Positions 12,541-24,500 of a stretch of DNA of 64,000 bases are shown here, one piece after another. Each line of letters begins with the position of its first letter. Position 1 is the stretch's first letter. The stretch is from Chrysoporthe austroafricana. Its lineage: Eukaryota; Ascomycota; Sordariomycetes; Diaporthales; Cryphonectriaceae. The notes under the pieces were generated by a model that was given only the letters and a program-made list of their open reading frames with translations, was not told the origin of the DNA and searched no databases. The translations under genes and the position numbers were made by a program. The stretch covers positions 2,164,383 to 2,228,382 of the forward strand of contig JYIP02000004.1 in the NCBI GenBank assembly GCA_001051155.2, written 5' to 3'.

Positions 12541-13574
12541 GGAGAATGGGCGAGTCCTCCCTTTCATCACTGTGCAACTCAAGGTTGCATCAGCATAGCG
12601 CGTTATCAGCGCTGCAGAGGTAGGGAGGTGGTGCGCTGAATTCGAAACGCCTGATGAGATGAAGCTCTGAAAGGGCTGAGTGGCCCGAAGAAGAAAAAAA
12701 AAAAATGCCCCCGACAACGGTTATTCGTGCTCGACGGGGTGAGGTTTTCTCGGGAAGCTTTGCGGTTTGCAAAGGTCAAATAATGAATGGCAGGAAGTGC
12801 GTTGAGCTGCATTCCTGGTAGTGGAGGAGATTCTCCAGACCCAAGGCCAGTGGGTGGATGGCTCTGCGCACATCTTTAGCCTCCTTTTGTGTTCTAGACG
12901 CCTTGGAAGACGCTGAGTTCCCGATAAAGTCGATGCATTTTAGATAGGCTTCAGCATCCTCCGGTATTGAGGGCATTTTTGGAATGCCAGTGGCCTGGCT
13001 TTGCGCCGCGGAAATGAGAACTAGGTAGCTCTTTAATCCCAGATAGACGCAATATGGCGATGGAGTTGACCCCAATATTAACAAGAGAGCAAATATCCAG
13101 AGGCAGAATTCGGGGGCTGCAGAGCCTAATTCCAGAGTCAGCACAAGGATGAGGCCTGAATGTACATTGGCATCGCAAAGGATGGTTCGCACGTATAACC
13201 AAGATAGCCCTCCAGCGACTAGCCTGCAGACACGACTACACATGTTCTATAGGAGAAGAGCAGAGTGTCCTGTATTCCTTCCTATGGGAAGATATCTATC
13301 GTGAAAGAAGATCCTACTCAGTCGCGCGTGCGAATTCTGGTAGTTTGTAAGTGTACTGCGTGAGTAACGCGCTGGGAACCATAGAAAAAATAGCGCGTAA
13401 CCGGCAGATGGTGAAGTCACGCAACATGCTGCACTCACAATCAATTGTCTGGATGTTCATGAGCCAAAATCCATCGAAATGCTCCCTGAAAGATGGCATT
13501 GCCATCCGTATGAACGCCATATCTCGCTTCGGCCACCGTGTAAGTTTCTGAATGCAGAACACCAACAAGTCATC
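12541..13574. other. Intergenic, convergent gap
   Basis: Gap between the 3' ends of the BRCT-WGR gene (+) and use1 (-). It contains minus-strand open frames at 12776-13243 and 13314-13568 that do not join cleanly by standard splice sites in the frames I tried. The rest shows nothing recognisable. Confidence 0.35.
12776..13243 (-). CDS. Uncertain hypothetical ORF, 155 aa
   Basis: A 155-codon frame with two hydrophobic stretches near residues 30-60 (SGLILVLTLELG, LWIFALLLILGSTPSP) and a charged C-terminal part. I do not recognise it. It sits between two convergent genes and could be one exon of a small gene continuing into the frame at 13314-13568, but I could not find a phase-keeping intron linking them. 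It may well be non-coding. Confidence 0.2.
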   Translation of the reverse strand: MCSRVCRLVAGGLSWLYVRTILCDANVHSGLILVLTLELGSAAPEFCLWIFALLLILGSTPSPYCVYLGLKSYLVLISAAQSQATGIPKMPSIPEDAEAYLKCIDFIGNSASSKASRTQKEAKDVRRAIHPLALGLENLLHYQECSSTHFLPFII

Positions 13575-14665
13575 TCAGAACCTCAGTTTCGGCAGAACAA
13601 ACACAAGCAGAATCATTGCCACCATAAGTCCGTAAATCCATGCGTATAGCATGATTCGGCCCCACCAACCCTTGCCCTCCGTCATTTTGGTAATTGCGCC
13701 CATCCTCCTCGCGGCCGCCTCTAGACTTAATTCATTCTTACTCAGACCTTCGCCGGCCCGCGTCAGCACTTCCGTGTCCTCCTGTAGCGCCTCACCGAAT
13801 CTTTGGGAAGTTAACTTCAGTTGACTAGCCATCCTTAGCAGATCCTCTGTCACAACTTCTTGTTCTTTGCGCTGGTGATCGAGGATCGCTTCGGAGATGG
13901 ACACATCGGAGACCTCTGTCGAGCGATTGCCAAGTAGGAGAGATTTGGTGACACCAGTAGTTTGTGCCGTGTCTAGGTCGTGGGGCTGCTTCTCAGGGAC
14001 TGACGAGGTGGTCTGTTTGACTCTCAAACGTAGGTTTTGTGATGTGGCGACATCCGGCTTCTCTGATATAACATCATCCAGGGTCTCTACGATCCTCTCC
14101 CTCCGCGCTGGCGATCTCGCTACTTGCTCGTTCTCATTTTCGTCATCATCCCCTGTGCCTTGCGTTGCGACATCCGTAGACCGTGAGTCCATGCTCTCGC
14201 TAGGTGTCATGATGATCTCGTTGAGAATATCGTCCCCATCGGAGCCAATATCATCATCGTCGGCATGCGTACTCATCTCCTCTAGGTCCTTCAGCCTGCT
14301 CATTATATGATCGAGGACTTCGCGTTTCTGTTTCAAGTCGTCCTGCGTCTCCTGTTTTCTCGTCAAGACTTTTATCGAGAAGGCATCTTGGTCCATCCTT
14401 GTGAGCAGCGTTCGCGCATAGTCGACATTCTATGGCGGAGCCAGAATTAGCCTGGAAATGTCTTTTCTTTGGAATTACCTCCGAAACTCACAAATGCCAA
14501 CTTCTGACGCTCATACTCGCTGTTTCGGAGTCTCCGCTCCCGATCTGCGTCTACTTTAAGGATTGTCTGCTGGAGGCGGTTGAGGAGGCGATCGAGGTCG
14601 ACCATTGGATCTGGCTGGCTCATTCTCGCCGGAGGGGCGAGAGGGTCGAAAGTGAGCCGAGCCAT
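13575..14665 (-). CDS. use1: USE1 family SNARE
   Basis: Tail-anchored SNARE of the ER membrane acting in retrograde Golgi-to-ER fusion. Two exons, 14665-14492 and 14429-13575, with a 62-nt GTGAGT..TAG intron; the junction gives RQKLAFNVDYARTLLTRMD. 342 residues. N-terminal helical region (about 1-110), acidic low-complexity middle (STHADDDDIGSDGDD), then a SNARE-like amphipathic coil (about 245-315; EQEVVTEDLLRMASQLK to LSLEAAARRMG) and a C-terminal membrane anchor (about 321-341; IMLYAWIYGLMVAMILLVFV) followed by only a few residues. This is the USE1 layout. It is divergent from the RRM gene, with 363 bp between start codons. Confidence 0.85.
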
Positions 14666-15028
14666 TTCTGTCGAAAGAGCTGGCGCAGCATGAGGAAGGA
14701 CGCCTAGAAATGTGACCCCGACAACGCGTATGAAGGTGACGATGAAGGACAGCTTGTCGTTGGATTGTGGCACGTGAAGTTCGATCTTCTGGAAGAGCCG
14801 CCGCGGCTGGACAAGGATCATCCAGTGCGGGCAGCTGCCATAACTAAGGTGGGACTAGCGCTGCCAGCCTTGAACCGTCCCTGAACTTCTCGCGACGCGC
14901 TTCAGCTGGGACAAAGGTTGCGCCTTGCGAAACTCAACCACTCGACTTTCAATACCACTTTTATTGCATTTCTTCAGAGTAGCTTAGATCGAGAATACCC
15001 TGCAGACGTCTTCTCACAATTCATCAAG
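14666..15028. promoter_or_regulatory. Divergent promoter region, use1 / RRM gene
   Basis: Only 363 bp separate two opposing start codons, so both promoters and leaders must lie here. I see no confident transcription factor site. Confidence 0.5.
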
Positions 15029-16143
15029 ATGGCGAAGGACAAAAAGGGTGCCGTGGATCTGCAGAAGATGATCAACGAGAGTGAGCTCCATTTCTTTCCT
15101 GCGGAGGTCGACCGTTCTGACCCGTCGCTTGCACGCAGGTCGCGATCGTAAGAAGGCACAGGACACGGCGGACAAGATTTTCGGAAAGAAGAGCGTATCT
15201 GCAACTTCTAAGAAATCGAACGGCACAAGCGGTCCTCTTTCCAGTCGCGCAGGAGTGAACAAGGTAGGAGCGACAGGTTCAATACAACTAATCGCACCTC
15301 GCGCGAGCTAACAATCGTATTCAGAGGGTAGCATCCTCCTCTCAAGTTACCAAACCAGGCAGCCTTGCAGCGCGAGTTTCCGGCCGCAGCACCGGCCCTC
15401 CGACCGGACCGAGATCAAACATCCGCGCCAACCGCAACGCCCAGAGCCTTGCAAATGCTCTGTTCGGGGAGAGGCAGAACCCAGGAGCGGCTCAGGTCAA
15501 TATTGTCAAGAACAAGAAAACCGATGGCGCGGGAAGAGGAGGACTGCAAGTGGCGGGAGCAGCAGCGAGGGCGGGACCACGTCCAGCAGTGGGCCTGACG
15601 ATCAAAGGACTCGCAGGTCCGCATGTCGTGGAGGTCCAAGGCTTTGCTCCCGGTACAACAGCTGCCGATGTTGAGCAGGCTACGAGAAACCAAGGCATCG
15701 CCGTTCATAGCTGCCGAATCGTACGGACTTCACCGACAGTGGACGCCGATATTACCTGTGATAGTAAGGAGGATGCGGAGCGGTTGAACGGGGTGTTCCA
15801 CAACAAAGAGGTTCGTTCTTGGCGTCTTCGGCCTACATCGCGGCTGAGTGTTGGTGACTGACCCTGAATATTCTTTTAGACGGATTACGATTCTCGGACT
15901 GGCATAAGCTACACGTTGACTGTCCACAAGCCAAGACCCGCACCAGCCTCAGATGGCTACCGGTCACAACCGTCCCAGAACAACGGTATTCTTGTGGACG
16001 GATCAATGGGCTTCGAACCGATGGCAGTGGATGATGGAGACGACGGAAGCTTGTACAGCGATCGACTCATGAGATCTGCCAACAATGCAAGCAGCAACCG
16101 AAGAGGGCGAGGATTCCGAGGCGGTCGAGGCAACAATCGCTAG
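15029..16143 (+). CDS. RRM-domain RNA-binding protein with RGG tail
   Basis: Four exons: 15029-15080, 15139-15263, 15325-15810 and 15880-16143, giving 308 residues up to TAG at 16141. The N-terminus (MAKDKKGAVDLQKMINES) is followed by a basic low-complexity region, then an RRM-like fold at about 155-250 (LAGPHVVEVQGFAPGTTAADVEQ, CRIVRTSPTVDADITCDSKEDAERL, ISYTLTVHK), an acidic patch (MAVDDGDDGSLYSDRLM) and an Arg/Gly run (RRGRGFRGGRG). The order resembles ALY/Yra1-like or related mRNP adaptor proteins, so a nuclear mRNA role is inferred. The third intron has a weak donor (GTTCGT), but splicing is needed to keep the second half of the RRM. The same frame stays open for 94 codons past the TAG (next entry). 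Confidence 0.75.
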
Positions 16144-16428
16144 GAGCGAGTTGATGCACAAAACAGCCAGGATTCCTACGACTCATACTCGGGTGTCTAC
16201 GATGATCGAGAGCGGAGCCGTGGCAGGCAGGATCGGTCTAGTGATTACAGCTCTGCCAGGGACCTTTGTCGCGGCAATAAGGAACTGTTTCCCGACCACT
16301 GTCGCGAACGTGATGATCGTGCCAGCAATAGCTGGGACCCATACGACAGTGAGCGGTACGACCGGAATGGTCAAGATGGTGGATACTCTCAGTCCAAGGG
16401 ATTGGTTTACCAGGAGCACTGGCGCTGA
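16144..16428 (+). other. Coding-like frame past the RRM gene stop
   Basis: Directly after the in-frame TAG (16141-16143) the same frame runs 94 sense codons to TGA at 16426-16428. The peptide is rich in Asp, Ser, Tyr and Arg, continuing the low-complexity character of the RRM protein's tail, and contains NKELFPDHCRERDD and ASNSWDPYDSERYDRNGQDG. This could be a readthrough extension, the second part of an alternatively spliced form, or coding sequence lost by a recent nonsense change or base error. Confidence 0.5.
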
Positions 16429-16887
16429 AGGGAAACCAAACTTTGAAGGTTCAAGGGCAGCATTGAGACAAAGGCAGTTGCAAGGGTCACGCAGGGATTG
16501 CTCGACATATTATCAATTGCTTGGGCCAGGAAGTAGCACCTTGTCTAGAGATATAAAATCATGCGTTGTAGTAAAGGAGACGGGGTTGTCTGACCGGCAT
16601 CCGTCACACTCTACATGTGGTCGCGAGAATTCCTGAACAGCTGGCAGTATCTGCCGACCCAGCTATATCAGGGATCCAGGCAAGAGGGAGGGCTGAAGCA
16701 ATATGTTGAGAACAACAATTGGTCACACAGAGGGCCATTCAAAAGCATTACGCTGAGAACTAGAGCAATGACCAGCAGGCACGCGCCGTTGAGAAAGCGT
16801 GACATTATAGTTGCCCGGAAACGATCTCGATTCTATCACAGCTTTATGTACATATGCTCTCCCGTTCACACAACGAACGCCACGAGT
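16429..16887. other. Intergenic, convergent gap
   Basis: Between the end of the RRM gene's extended frame and the 3' end of the NDUFS6 gene. It should contain both 3' untranslated regions. Nothing further is recognisable. Confidence 0.4.
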
Positions 16888-17577
16888 TTAATGAGGTGGG
16901 TGAGGCCTCGATAGAGGCGGAGTGGCGCCCAAGCCCTCGGTGTCCTCGAGAGGGTACGATGTCTGGGGTAAAGATTCGAGGTGCTCTCGGTGGTGCTCAT
17001 TGGCCTGGGTAAATTTAAGTCAATATTTTTACATGTCTGTATGCACCGGAATAGGGCGTGACGCACATATGGCAGCCCGCAGTAGTTGCAGACAGCGATC
17101 TCAGGCTTGTCGCAGTTGATGAAGATCCGCGGGTGTCCGGCAGGGCCACCGCCACCGTCGCAGACCACCACACGGTCGTGTGTCCAGCGAACTGGTTGCT
17201 TGTGGATGAGCTCCATGGCGGAATAGGATTGAGGCTAGCACGTATGTTAGCAACTGTGCAGTCCGGGGCCCGGACTCTTGAGGATGTGGAAGCCGGCCTA
17301 GGGAGGGACGCACCTGTAGATCAAAGTCGGTCTGCTCGAAGCGAGGGCCCGTCATGGCGACATCGCGCGGCCTCTGGCTCTGTGACCAGATCCCTTTCCT
17401 GTTGGGCGCCTGGGGTAGCTCCGCCGGCACCTGGCTCTCCGTCTTGGGCACAGGGGACTCGGTCGACAGCGCGGGCGCGACGGCCTTGCTGTCCAATTGG
17501 CGCGCTGTTGTGGTGAATGATCGTTGAGCAAGGCGTGATAGCCCGCGGGCTGACCGAAGGTAGGTTGCAGTCATCAT
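16888..17577 (-). CDS. ndufs6: Mitochondrial complex I subunit NDUFS6-like
   Basis: Zinc-binding accessory subunit of NADH:ubiquinone oxidoreductase in the peripheral matrix arm. Three exons: 17577-17314, 17234-17067 and 17004-16888; both introns (79 and 62 nt) begin GTGCGT and end TAG or CAG. 182 residues. The N-terminus (TATYLRSARGLSRLAQRSFTT) is an Arg/Ser-rich presequence. The conserved core is FEQTDFDLQPQSYSAMELI, HKQPVRWTHDRVVVCDGG and the CHCC zinc motif GHPRIFINCDKPEIAVCNYC followed by GLPYANEHH. The junctions are supported because they restore this family block. A second ATG lies at codon 2. The C-terminal 20 residues are Pro-rich and look lineage-specific. Divergent from the MPP6 gene. 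Confidence 0.92.
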
Positions 17578-18051
17578 CTCGGGCGGCGTTCTCCTTGCTG
17601 TGAGTGTGCGATCGAGGAATGAGAAGTCGCAAGCTTCGAGCGAAGTCGTCTCGCGGACGTCAGTGCAAGGTGAGGTTGCGGCGGCTTAGTTCGCTGTGAT
17701 CTGATTCGCGGACTCGAGCTCCACTGGGTCGACAGGGATCCTGCTGCCTTCTAACTTTTGAACTTTCGAACGATGCGGCGGCCTGAATTCCAACGCGACT
17801 TTGATGAAGTGAGCTGCAAGGTCTTCCGAACATTTGTTTCCTCAGCTCCGCATCCCACGACCATTCAAGTAAGCAGCTTGCTTGATAAAATATCAAAGAT
17901 TTCTTTCCTGAAATAGAGCGGTGCTTCGTACCCAGGCGGGTGAATTCGACTATTCACTGGAGAACGACTATTTGCAGCGCTTCTCCGCTGTTGTCTTCGA
18001 TCCGGCGCGACTACGAAACAATATTTCCTAGTACGACCCGCACCGGCCAAG
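17578..18051. promoter_or_regulatory. Divergent promoter region, ndufs6 / mpp6
   Basis: 474 bp between opposing start codons. It must serve both genes. No clear factor binding site was recognised. Confidence 0.5.
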
Positions 18052-18873
18052 ATGGCTTCAGGTACACCCAGCGGCGCCTCTCAGAGGCTACTTACCATGA
18101 AGTTCATGCAGAGAGCTGCGGCGGCATCGTCACCAAGCTCACCGAGCACATCCGCCGCCAACAATGGCCCCTCCTCGAAACGAAGAAAGACAGCAGGCCG
18201 TTCGTCCACGGGCGAGCCCGAGACATCAAGCTACGTGATCGATCAGGAGGCAGCACAAGCTGCGCTGGATGAAGAAGAGCGCAAGCGGCAGGTCGCCATT
18301 GCTAAGGTCGCAGAGCAGCTGGGAGACGGGCATTGGGTTCTAGATGCTGCAAAACTACCTCGTTCAGACCACCAGGCGGTGACGCCGCTGAAGATCGTGC
18401 AGGTGGGATTCTCGCAGATTGACAGAAGAGTGGACCGGGAAGATGATCAAGAGGGGGGAGAGACGTCGAGAGCAGACGGACCGAGCTTCCTGACTTACGG
18501 TCCCGAGAAGAGGGCCAAGAGAAACAAGGCAAGCAGTGGCATGTAGGAGACGGATATGTTGAAATACTGACTATTGTTCCAGAGTGACAGCGATAGCCAT
18601 TCGGACAGCGACTCTGACGACTCCGACTCCTCGGACTCATCCGATGACGAGGCCAGCAGCGACGAGACGCCGCGTAACAACCCTGGTCGTGCCAGGTACG
18701 GATCACAGAGGCGCGATGAACTTCGCTCGAAGCAAAGTGCCGAGCGCGAGAAGGCCAGAAAGATGTCTTCACAACGCCGAGATAAGGTGGTCAAGCTGAA
18801 CAAGCTTACCTCGATCTCTGGCGCGGGTTCTTATGGCTCGAGGGGCTCAATGGTCAAGCCCGGCCGGCGGTGA
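18052..18873 (+). CDS. mpp6: MPP6-type nuclear exosome cofactor
   Basis: Small basic protein of the M-phase phosphoprotein 6 family, which tethers the RNA helicase MTR4 to the nuclear exosome in rRNA and snoRNA processing. Two exons, 18052-18528 and 18583-18873, 255 residues. The family's N-terminal exosome-binding signature is visible as LLTMKFMQRAAAASS at about residues 14-28. There follow a KRRK basic patch, the conserved block FLTYGPEKRAKRNK, a Ser/Asp-rich acidic run (SDSDSHSDSDSDDSDSSDSS) and a basic tail. Joining the exons in phase requires a GC-AG intron (AAG|GCAAGC..CAG, 54 nt, branch site TACTGAC). The only GT alternatives nearby break the frame. Role assignment is from the family. 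Confidence 0.78.
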
Positions 18874-21599
18874 TAATCGTATCTTGAGGCGGTCTTCCCC
18901 TGCAGCGCGTGATTACGAACGACGACCTCGTTTGTGGCTAAGCATAGCGTCATGAGAGTTTTGCGGAGGTGCGTTCAATCCATCTCGTGGTGCGTTGCAA
19001 TCCTCCAGGGCTTTTACCAGATCATGGCACTCTCACACTCCGTACATGCACACGAAATGAACTCGGCTCCTGGGTCGACTCGAAAAGAATTGCTGAGGAT
19101 GGTAAAGTCGGAGTTGTCCAAGACAATCAAGAGCAAGGCAGGCGGACTCTGCGGGCCCTTTCTGGCGTCCGCCGCACGCTCTAGCACACACAGAGTCCCG
19201 TTAGCAATATCCTCGCTCTAGCTTGAAGGCCTCGATTGAGTTACTACACAGTAGACAAGGAGGATAGTACCAGGTCGTCAGTGCGCATACGGTGTGCAGG
19301 GCTCTTCATGAGCCAGCCCCATCCTCTAAGTCTCACAGCCGCAGCTAGACCTGGACGCTAGTAGTTATAGGTGGATTAGAAGCAGAAGGGCAGTCAAGAT
19401 CGTTGCTCCTCATGATGGGCCGCACGATTATGAGAAGTCTCCACACGTCTAGCTGCGGAAGTCTGTGTCACATATCACATGCCATGTGACGACGAGCTGA
19501 ATGACCCCGGGTTTACGACCAATCCTTTTTCTTCCATTGGCAAAGGGATAGAAACCGGAATCCAGAGTGTATAATGTCTAGAGGGATCAATAAACGCCCT
19601 TGCACAACATCAGTGTCACAGCTTGTAATCAACAGGGTCCAAGGCCTGGGAGCAGGCATACCACCACCACCAGCCTATATAGCACCCGATCGTGCTACCA
19701 TAACACATTACGTTGGACGCAAGCAAGCACCGTCTCGCCACTTCTAGTCAAGTCGAACAACCAAGTCATATTCAAAGACAGAGAATGTAACGACTTAGTC
19801 CTCCCATAACACAGTACTCATAACACAGAGAGGGTAATGGACAGGCTGACTCGCACTGCTGGAACACACTGAACACTGTCGGGATACCTTGCAAAATCCC
19901 TGGCCGCAAATGCAGGCGATGAGCCTGGGGACGAATCCCATCCGAGGTACTGTGGCACTATGGTACAGGTTCGCCCCGCGCTTCCCATCCACTCATATCG
20001 ATAACATCTTAGCAGGGTAGGAGAGCGTGGCTAAAAAGCGGTAAACCGCCGGCCAACGACGAGACTGCACGCAACTGCCACGAATTTCGGATGACTCCTC
20101 TTCCTCTTATTTCAACTGCTCGCAGAGTAGGCATTCGCCTGGCGTCCTAGAGCTTCTTGGTTGTGCTGCGACGCAGCCAAGCTTAAAACACGGCGTGTTT
20201 TGTGGTGCAATACGTTCCGACGCTGGCTCCTTCGCCCTGTACGCCGCGAGCGCGCCCCTCCCCTCAGCGAAACACCCAGTTGCACTCCGTGTTCCTCAGC
20301 TGATTTGAGAAACCTCGGGGGCTCTCTCTCTTGACCTCTTGAAAGAGTTAGAAAGGACCTGGGCGCGCAAGAGCGGGGTTTTGGTTGTAGAAGCTTCAGT
20401 CATCCACCTCAGCGATTCAGTCTTCTAGTTGTCGGGTAGGTCTGGTCCATCCCACCTGCACCCCCTCGTCCACGGTCTACGCAATATATGCACTGGACGC
20501 CTGAGAGTGTCCCGGTTCATCAACCAACCAACGAGATCTAGAGTGCTCTTTTACTCGATGCCTACGGTGTGTAAGGCGGCGTGAGGGGGAAGCTCATGCT
20601 CACACGCCATCCACACATATTCACATCTTCCATCCGAGACAAGACGATTTGTCGGTCACAGCAGCCCACCTTCATCCCATTTGGGATTAGGACATCTTTT
20701 GGGTGTTTTTATTAGGCAGTCCCTACGTTTCTGTTCTGTTCGCTCCCTAGACCAGCGTGGCCCTGAACCACCCAGAATAACTTGTTTCGTGGGCCAGAAG
20801 TCACAGCCCGTCGATATACGTCTTTAAATTTTGGCGCATGTGCTGACCCTCTGGATTCGTTAGGCCTTATTGCTGGTGATTGTCAACCAAGATCGCTACA
20901 GGAAGGCGACCAGTGACGGCATTTCAGGGCCATCAAGGTCCGCTCTACAGGCATCTGTTTGGACGTGGCTCTTCTGGCCGGCTATCATTATTACTCAATC
21001 TGTGGCGCTCGACGAGCAATTTGCCAGCCTCGCCATCCGTGTCACTCTTTTCCAATTTTGGGAAGGGGCCTCTCAGCTCATCCATCTCCGGAGTATATGT
21101 TGAGTTGTTTAAGACCTGCGGCAGTGACCACCTTTGCCAAGGCAACTAGATGAAATTTCCGCGTTTGGCCTATCTGCGCTCGACCAAAAACACTAGCACC
21201 GGCAGCGCTAACGGCCAACGACAGGCTTGCATCAAGTAAGCTGCTACGTGACCCCTTCCGATCAATTTTCACAGTGAAACACGAATGTTTCTTGAGGAAA
21301 CGCCTTTGGTGGCCCCTCTTCCGCTCATTATCTCCATTTGACTTCGCTGACACTGTCATCCCAGGAACCTCCAGTAGGTTGCTACCAGTGCCATTCCTGG
21401 CGGAGACAAAATCTGACTGTTCAAGGCTTGTGGCAACATTTTTGGGCTGACTGAACTTGACAGCGGCAAGTACAGAGGCCTGCGCACCAACGCTGCTACT
21501 ACTTGTGGGTCCCTTCGCCGTTCAGGGCCTGGGGTCGACTTTCTAGCATCCGGACATAGGGTAGCGCCACCATCGAGGACCTCTAGCCATAGACCTGGT
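18874..21599. other. Intergenic, mpp6 to M16 protease
   Basis: A 2.7-kb gap. I find no open frame with family features on either strand and no RNA gene. The part after about 20,000 contains C/T-rich stretches and short open frames and may include the protease promoter and leader. Frames at 18934-19221 (+) and 21078-21359 (-) were considered and not called. Confidence 0.4.
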
Positions 21600-24500
21600 G
21601 TGAACATCTCCCCTCCACTGCAACAGACGACCAGCCCAATTGTTGCACCCCGATCGTCCCGTCTGAATCCAGCAGTAAGGTGCTCTTTCGCCCACGGCCT
21701 CCCAGAACCTCACGCCTCCGGAAGCATCACACCTGGTCTCGCCTCTCGGGTCCCTCGGTCTTGGCCTCTGCTCGGTGGCAAACCCTGGTTAAGAAGCCTG
21801 CGGTCGGCTCGTAAAGTCGGTCGGATCCGGTCCTCATCGGTGCACGCAGCCAATTCTCAACACCGGACCTTGCAAGGCGAGATGCCGCTCGCAGAACACG
21901 AGGTCCGCCCCGCGGAGTTGGTGACTGACCATTTGGAGACGCCATCACTAGACGATCGGACTTATCGCGTCATCCGGCTCCCGAACCAGCTTGAGGCACT
22001 CATAGTTCACGATGCGAAGACTGACAAGGCCAGTGCGGCCATGGATGTCAACGTGGGAAACTTCAGTGACGATGCGGACATGCCAGGTATGGCGCACGCT
22101 GTTGAGCATGTAGGTAGCGCCGTCCCTGCAATGTTGAAGTTTTTGTATTGACCTGTATGAAGCTCTTGTTTATGGGCACTAAGAAGTACCCCGAGGAAAA
22201 CGCATACAACCAGTACCTCTCTGCTCATTCTGGCTCGTCCAACGCGTACACCGCATCCACGTCAACGAACTATTACTTTGAGGTTGGAAGCCGGCCAAGT
22301 GATGATCAAGAACCGTCTGCAACCAACCCTTCACCATTGAAAGGCGGTCTGGACCGATTTGCGCAATTCTTCGTTGAACCGCTGTTTCTCGAGTCAACGC
22401 TAGATCGCGAGCTTCGAGCCGTTGACTCTGAGAACAAGAAGAACCTCCAGAGCGACACATGGCGGCTCAATCAGCTTGAGAAATCTCTGTCCAACCCGGC
22501 GCACCCCTATTGCTATTTCTCTACAGGTAGCCTGGACACTCTAAAGACTCAACCCGAGACTCGAGGAATCAACGTAAGGCAGAAGTTCATCGAATTTCAT
22601 GAGAAGCATTACTCTGCCAACCGCATGAAGCTCGTGGTCCTTGGGAGAGAGCCTCTAGATGTTCTTGAAGCCTGGGTCGTAGAGTACTTTTCGGACATCG
22701 AAGACAAGAATCTCAAGCCCAATAGGTGGTTGGATGCGTCGCCATTGGGACCTGAGCAGCTTGCCATGCAGGTCTTTGCAAAGCCAGTCATGGACTCCAG
22801 GGAATTGGGCCTGTGCTTCCCATTTCCAGATGAGGACGAGCTTTTTGAGTCACTGCCTAGCAGGTACATCAGCCATTTGATAGGGCATGAAGGTCCCGGC
22901 AGCATCATGTCCTACATCAAAGGCAAGGGATGGGCGAACGGTCTCAGCGCTGGAGCATATCCGGTATGCCCGGGCTCTCCTGGGATGTTTGAATGCCAAA
23001 TTCGACTAACTGAGGAGGTGAGTCACACTTTCCGTCTTGGTGTTTCGCCATACGCTCGCTAATCTTTGCTTCAGGGCCTGAAAAACTACCAAGAGGTTGT
23101 GAAGGTATTCTTCCAATATGTCGCACTGTTGCGTGAGTCCCAGCCACAAGAGTGGATCTGGGAGGAACAGAAGGGTATGGCGGACGTGGACTTCAAATTC
23201 AAGCAGAAGACCCCAGCAAGTCGTTTCACGAGCAAGATCAGCGCCATTATGCAGAAGCCTTTGCCTCGGGAATGGCTGCTGAGTGGCACCAGCCGGTTGA
23301 GGAAGTTCGACCCCAAGGCCATTCGCGAGGGGATAGACTACCTGCGACCAGAAAACCTCAGGATGACTATTGTATCCCGCGACTATCCTGGTTCATGGGA
23401 GAAGAAGGAACAGTGGTACGGAACGGAGTACACGTCCGAGAAGATTCCTAGTGATTTCATGGAGGAGATCAAGAAAGCTGTCTCGAGCCCGGCTGCGGAC
23501 CGGATTTCCCAACTGCACCTCCCCCACAAGAATCACTTCATACCCACCAAACTTGAAGTAGAGAAGAAGGAGGTCAAGGAGCCTGCGATCGCGCCAAAGC
23601 TGGTCAGAAATGACGGCTTGGCACGTACTTGGTACAAGAAAGACGACCAGTTCTGGGTGCCCAAGGCGAACTTGATTGTCAGCTGCAGGAGTCCGATAAT
23701 ATACGCATCAGCGGAGAACGCTGTCAAAGCAAGGGTCTTCACGGATCTTGTACGGGATGCGTTAGAGGAGTATTCCTACGATGCAGAGCTGGCGGGGTTG
23801 CAGTACCACGTCTCACTGGATTCTCGGGGGCTGTTCCTTGAGGTCGGCGGGTATAATGACAAGCTTCCGGTACTACTCGAACAGGTGCTCAAGACGATGA
23901 AAGATCTGGAAATCAAGGAAGACCGATTTGCCATCATCAAGGAACGTGTGAGCAGGGCATATCGGAATTGGGCTCTCCAACAACCATTTCATCAAGTGGG
24001 GGAATACAGCCACTGGCTGACGACGGAGCACGACTTTACGGTCGAAGAATTTGCCGCTGAGCTGCCCGTCGTTACCCACGAGTCAATTCGAGCGTTCCAG
24101 AAGGAACTGCTTTCGCAACTCCACATCGAAGCCATGGTCCACGGCAACTTGTACAAGGAGGACGCTCTCAGACTCACAGACATGCTGGAGCAGACGCTGA
24201 AGACGCGCTCGCTGCCGAAGACGCAGTGGCCAATATCGCGTTCATTCCTGTTTCCACCAGGCTCGAACTACGTCTTCAAGAAGACACTCGTGGACCCTGC
24301 CAATGTCAACCACTGCATCGAGTACTTCCTGTTTGTGGGTGAAAAGCATGAGCACCTGCTTCGGTCCAAGGTCCTGCTGCTCAGCCAGATTCTTCACGAG
24401 CCCGCGTTCGACCAGCTTCGGACCAAGGAGCAGCTGGGCTACATCGTGTTCAGTGGCATCAAGACTAGTGCGACAACGCTGGGTCTTCGCTTCATCATCC

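Noticed and set aside
16085..16636. 183-codon plus-strand open frame overlapping the RRM gene end
   Set aside because: It is out of frame with the spliced RRM gene and its Thr/Val/Ile-rich peptide looks like a shifted reading of the Asp/Arg-rich frame; the frame past the TAG is more coding-like.
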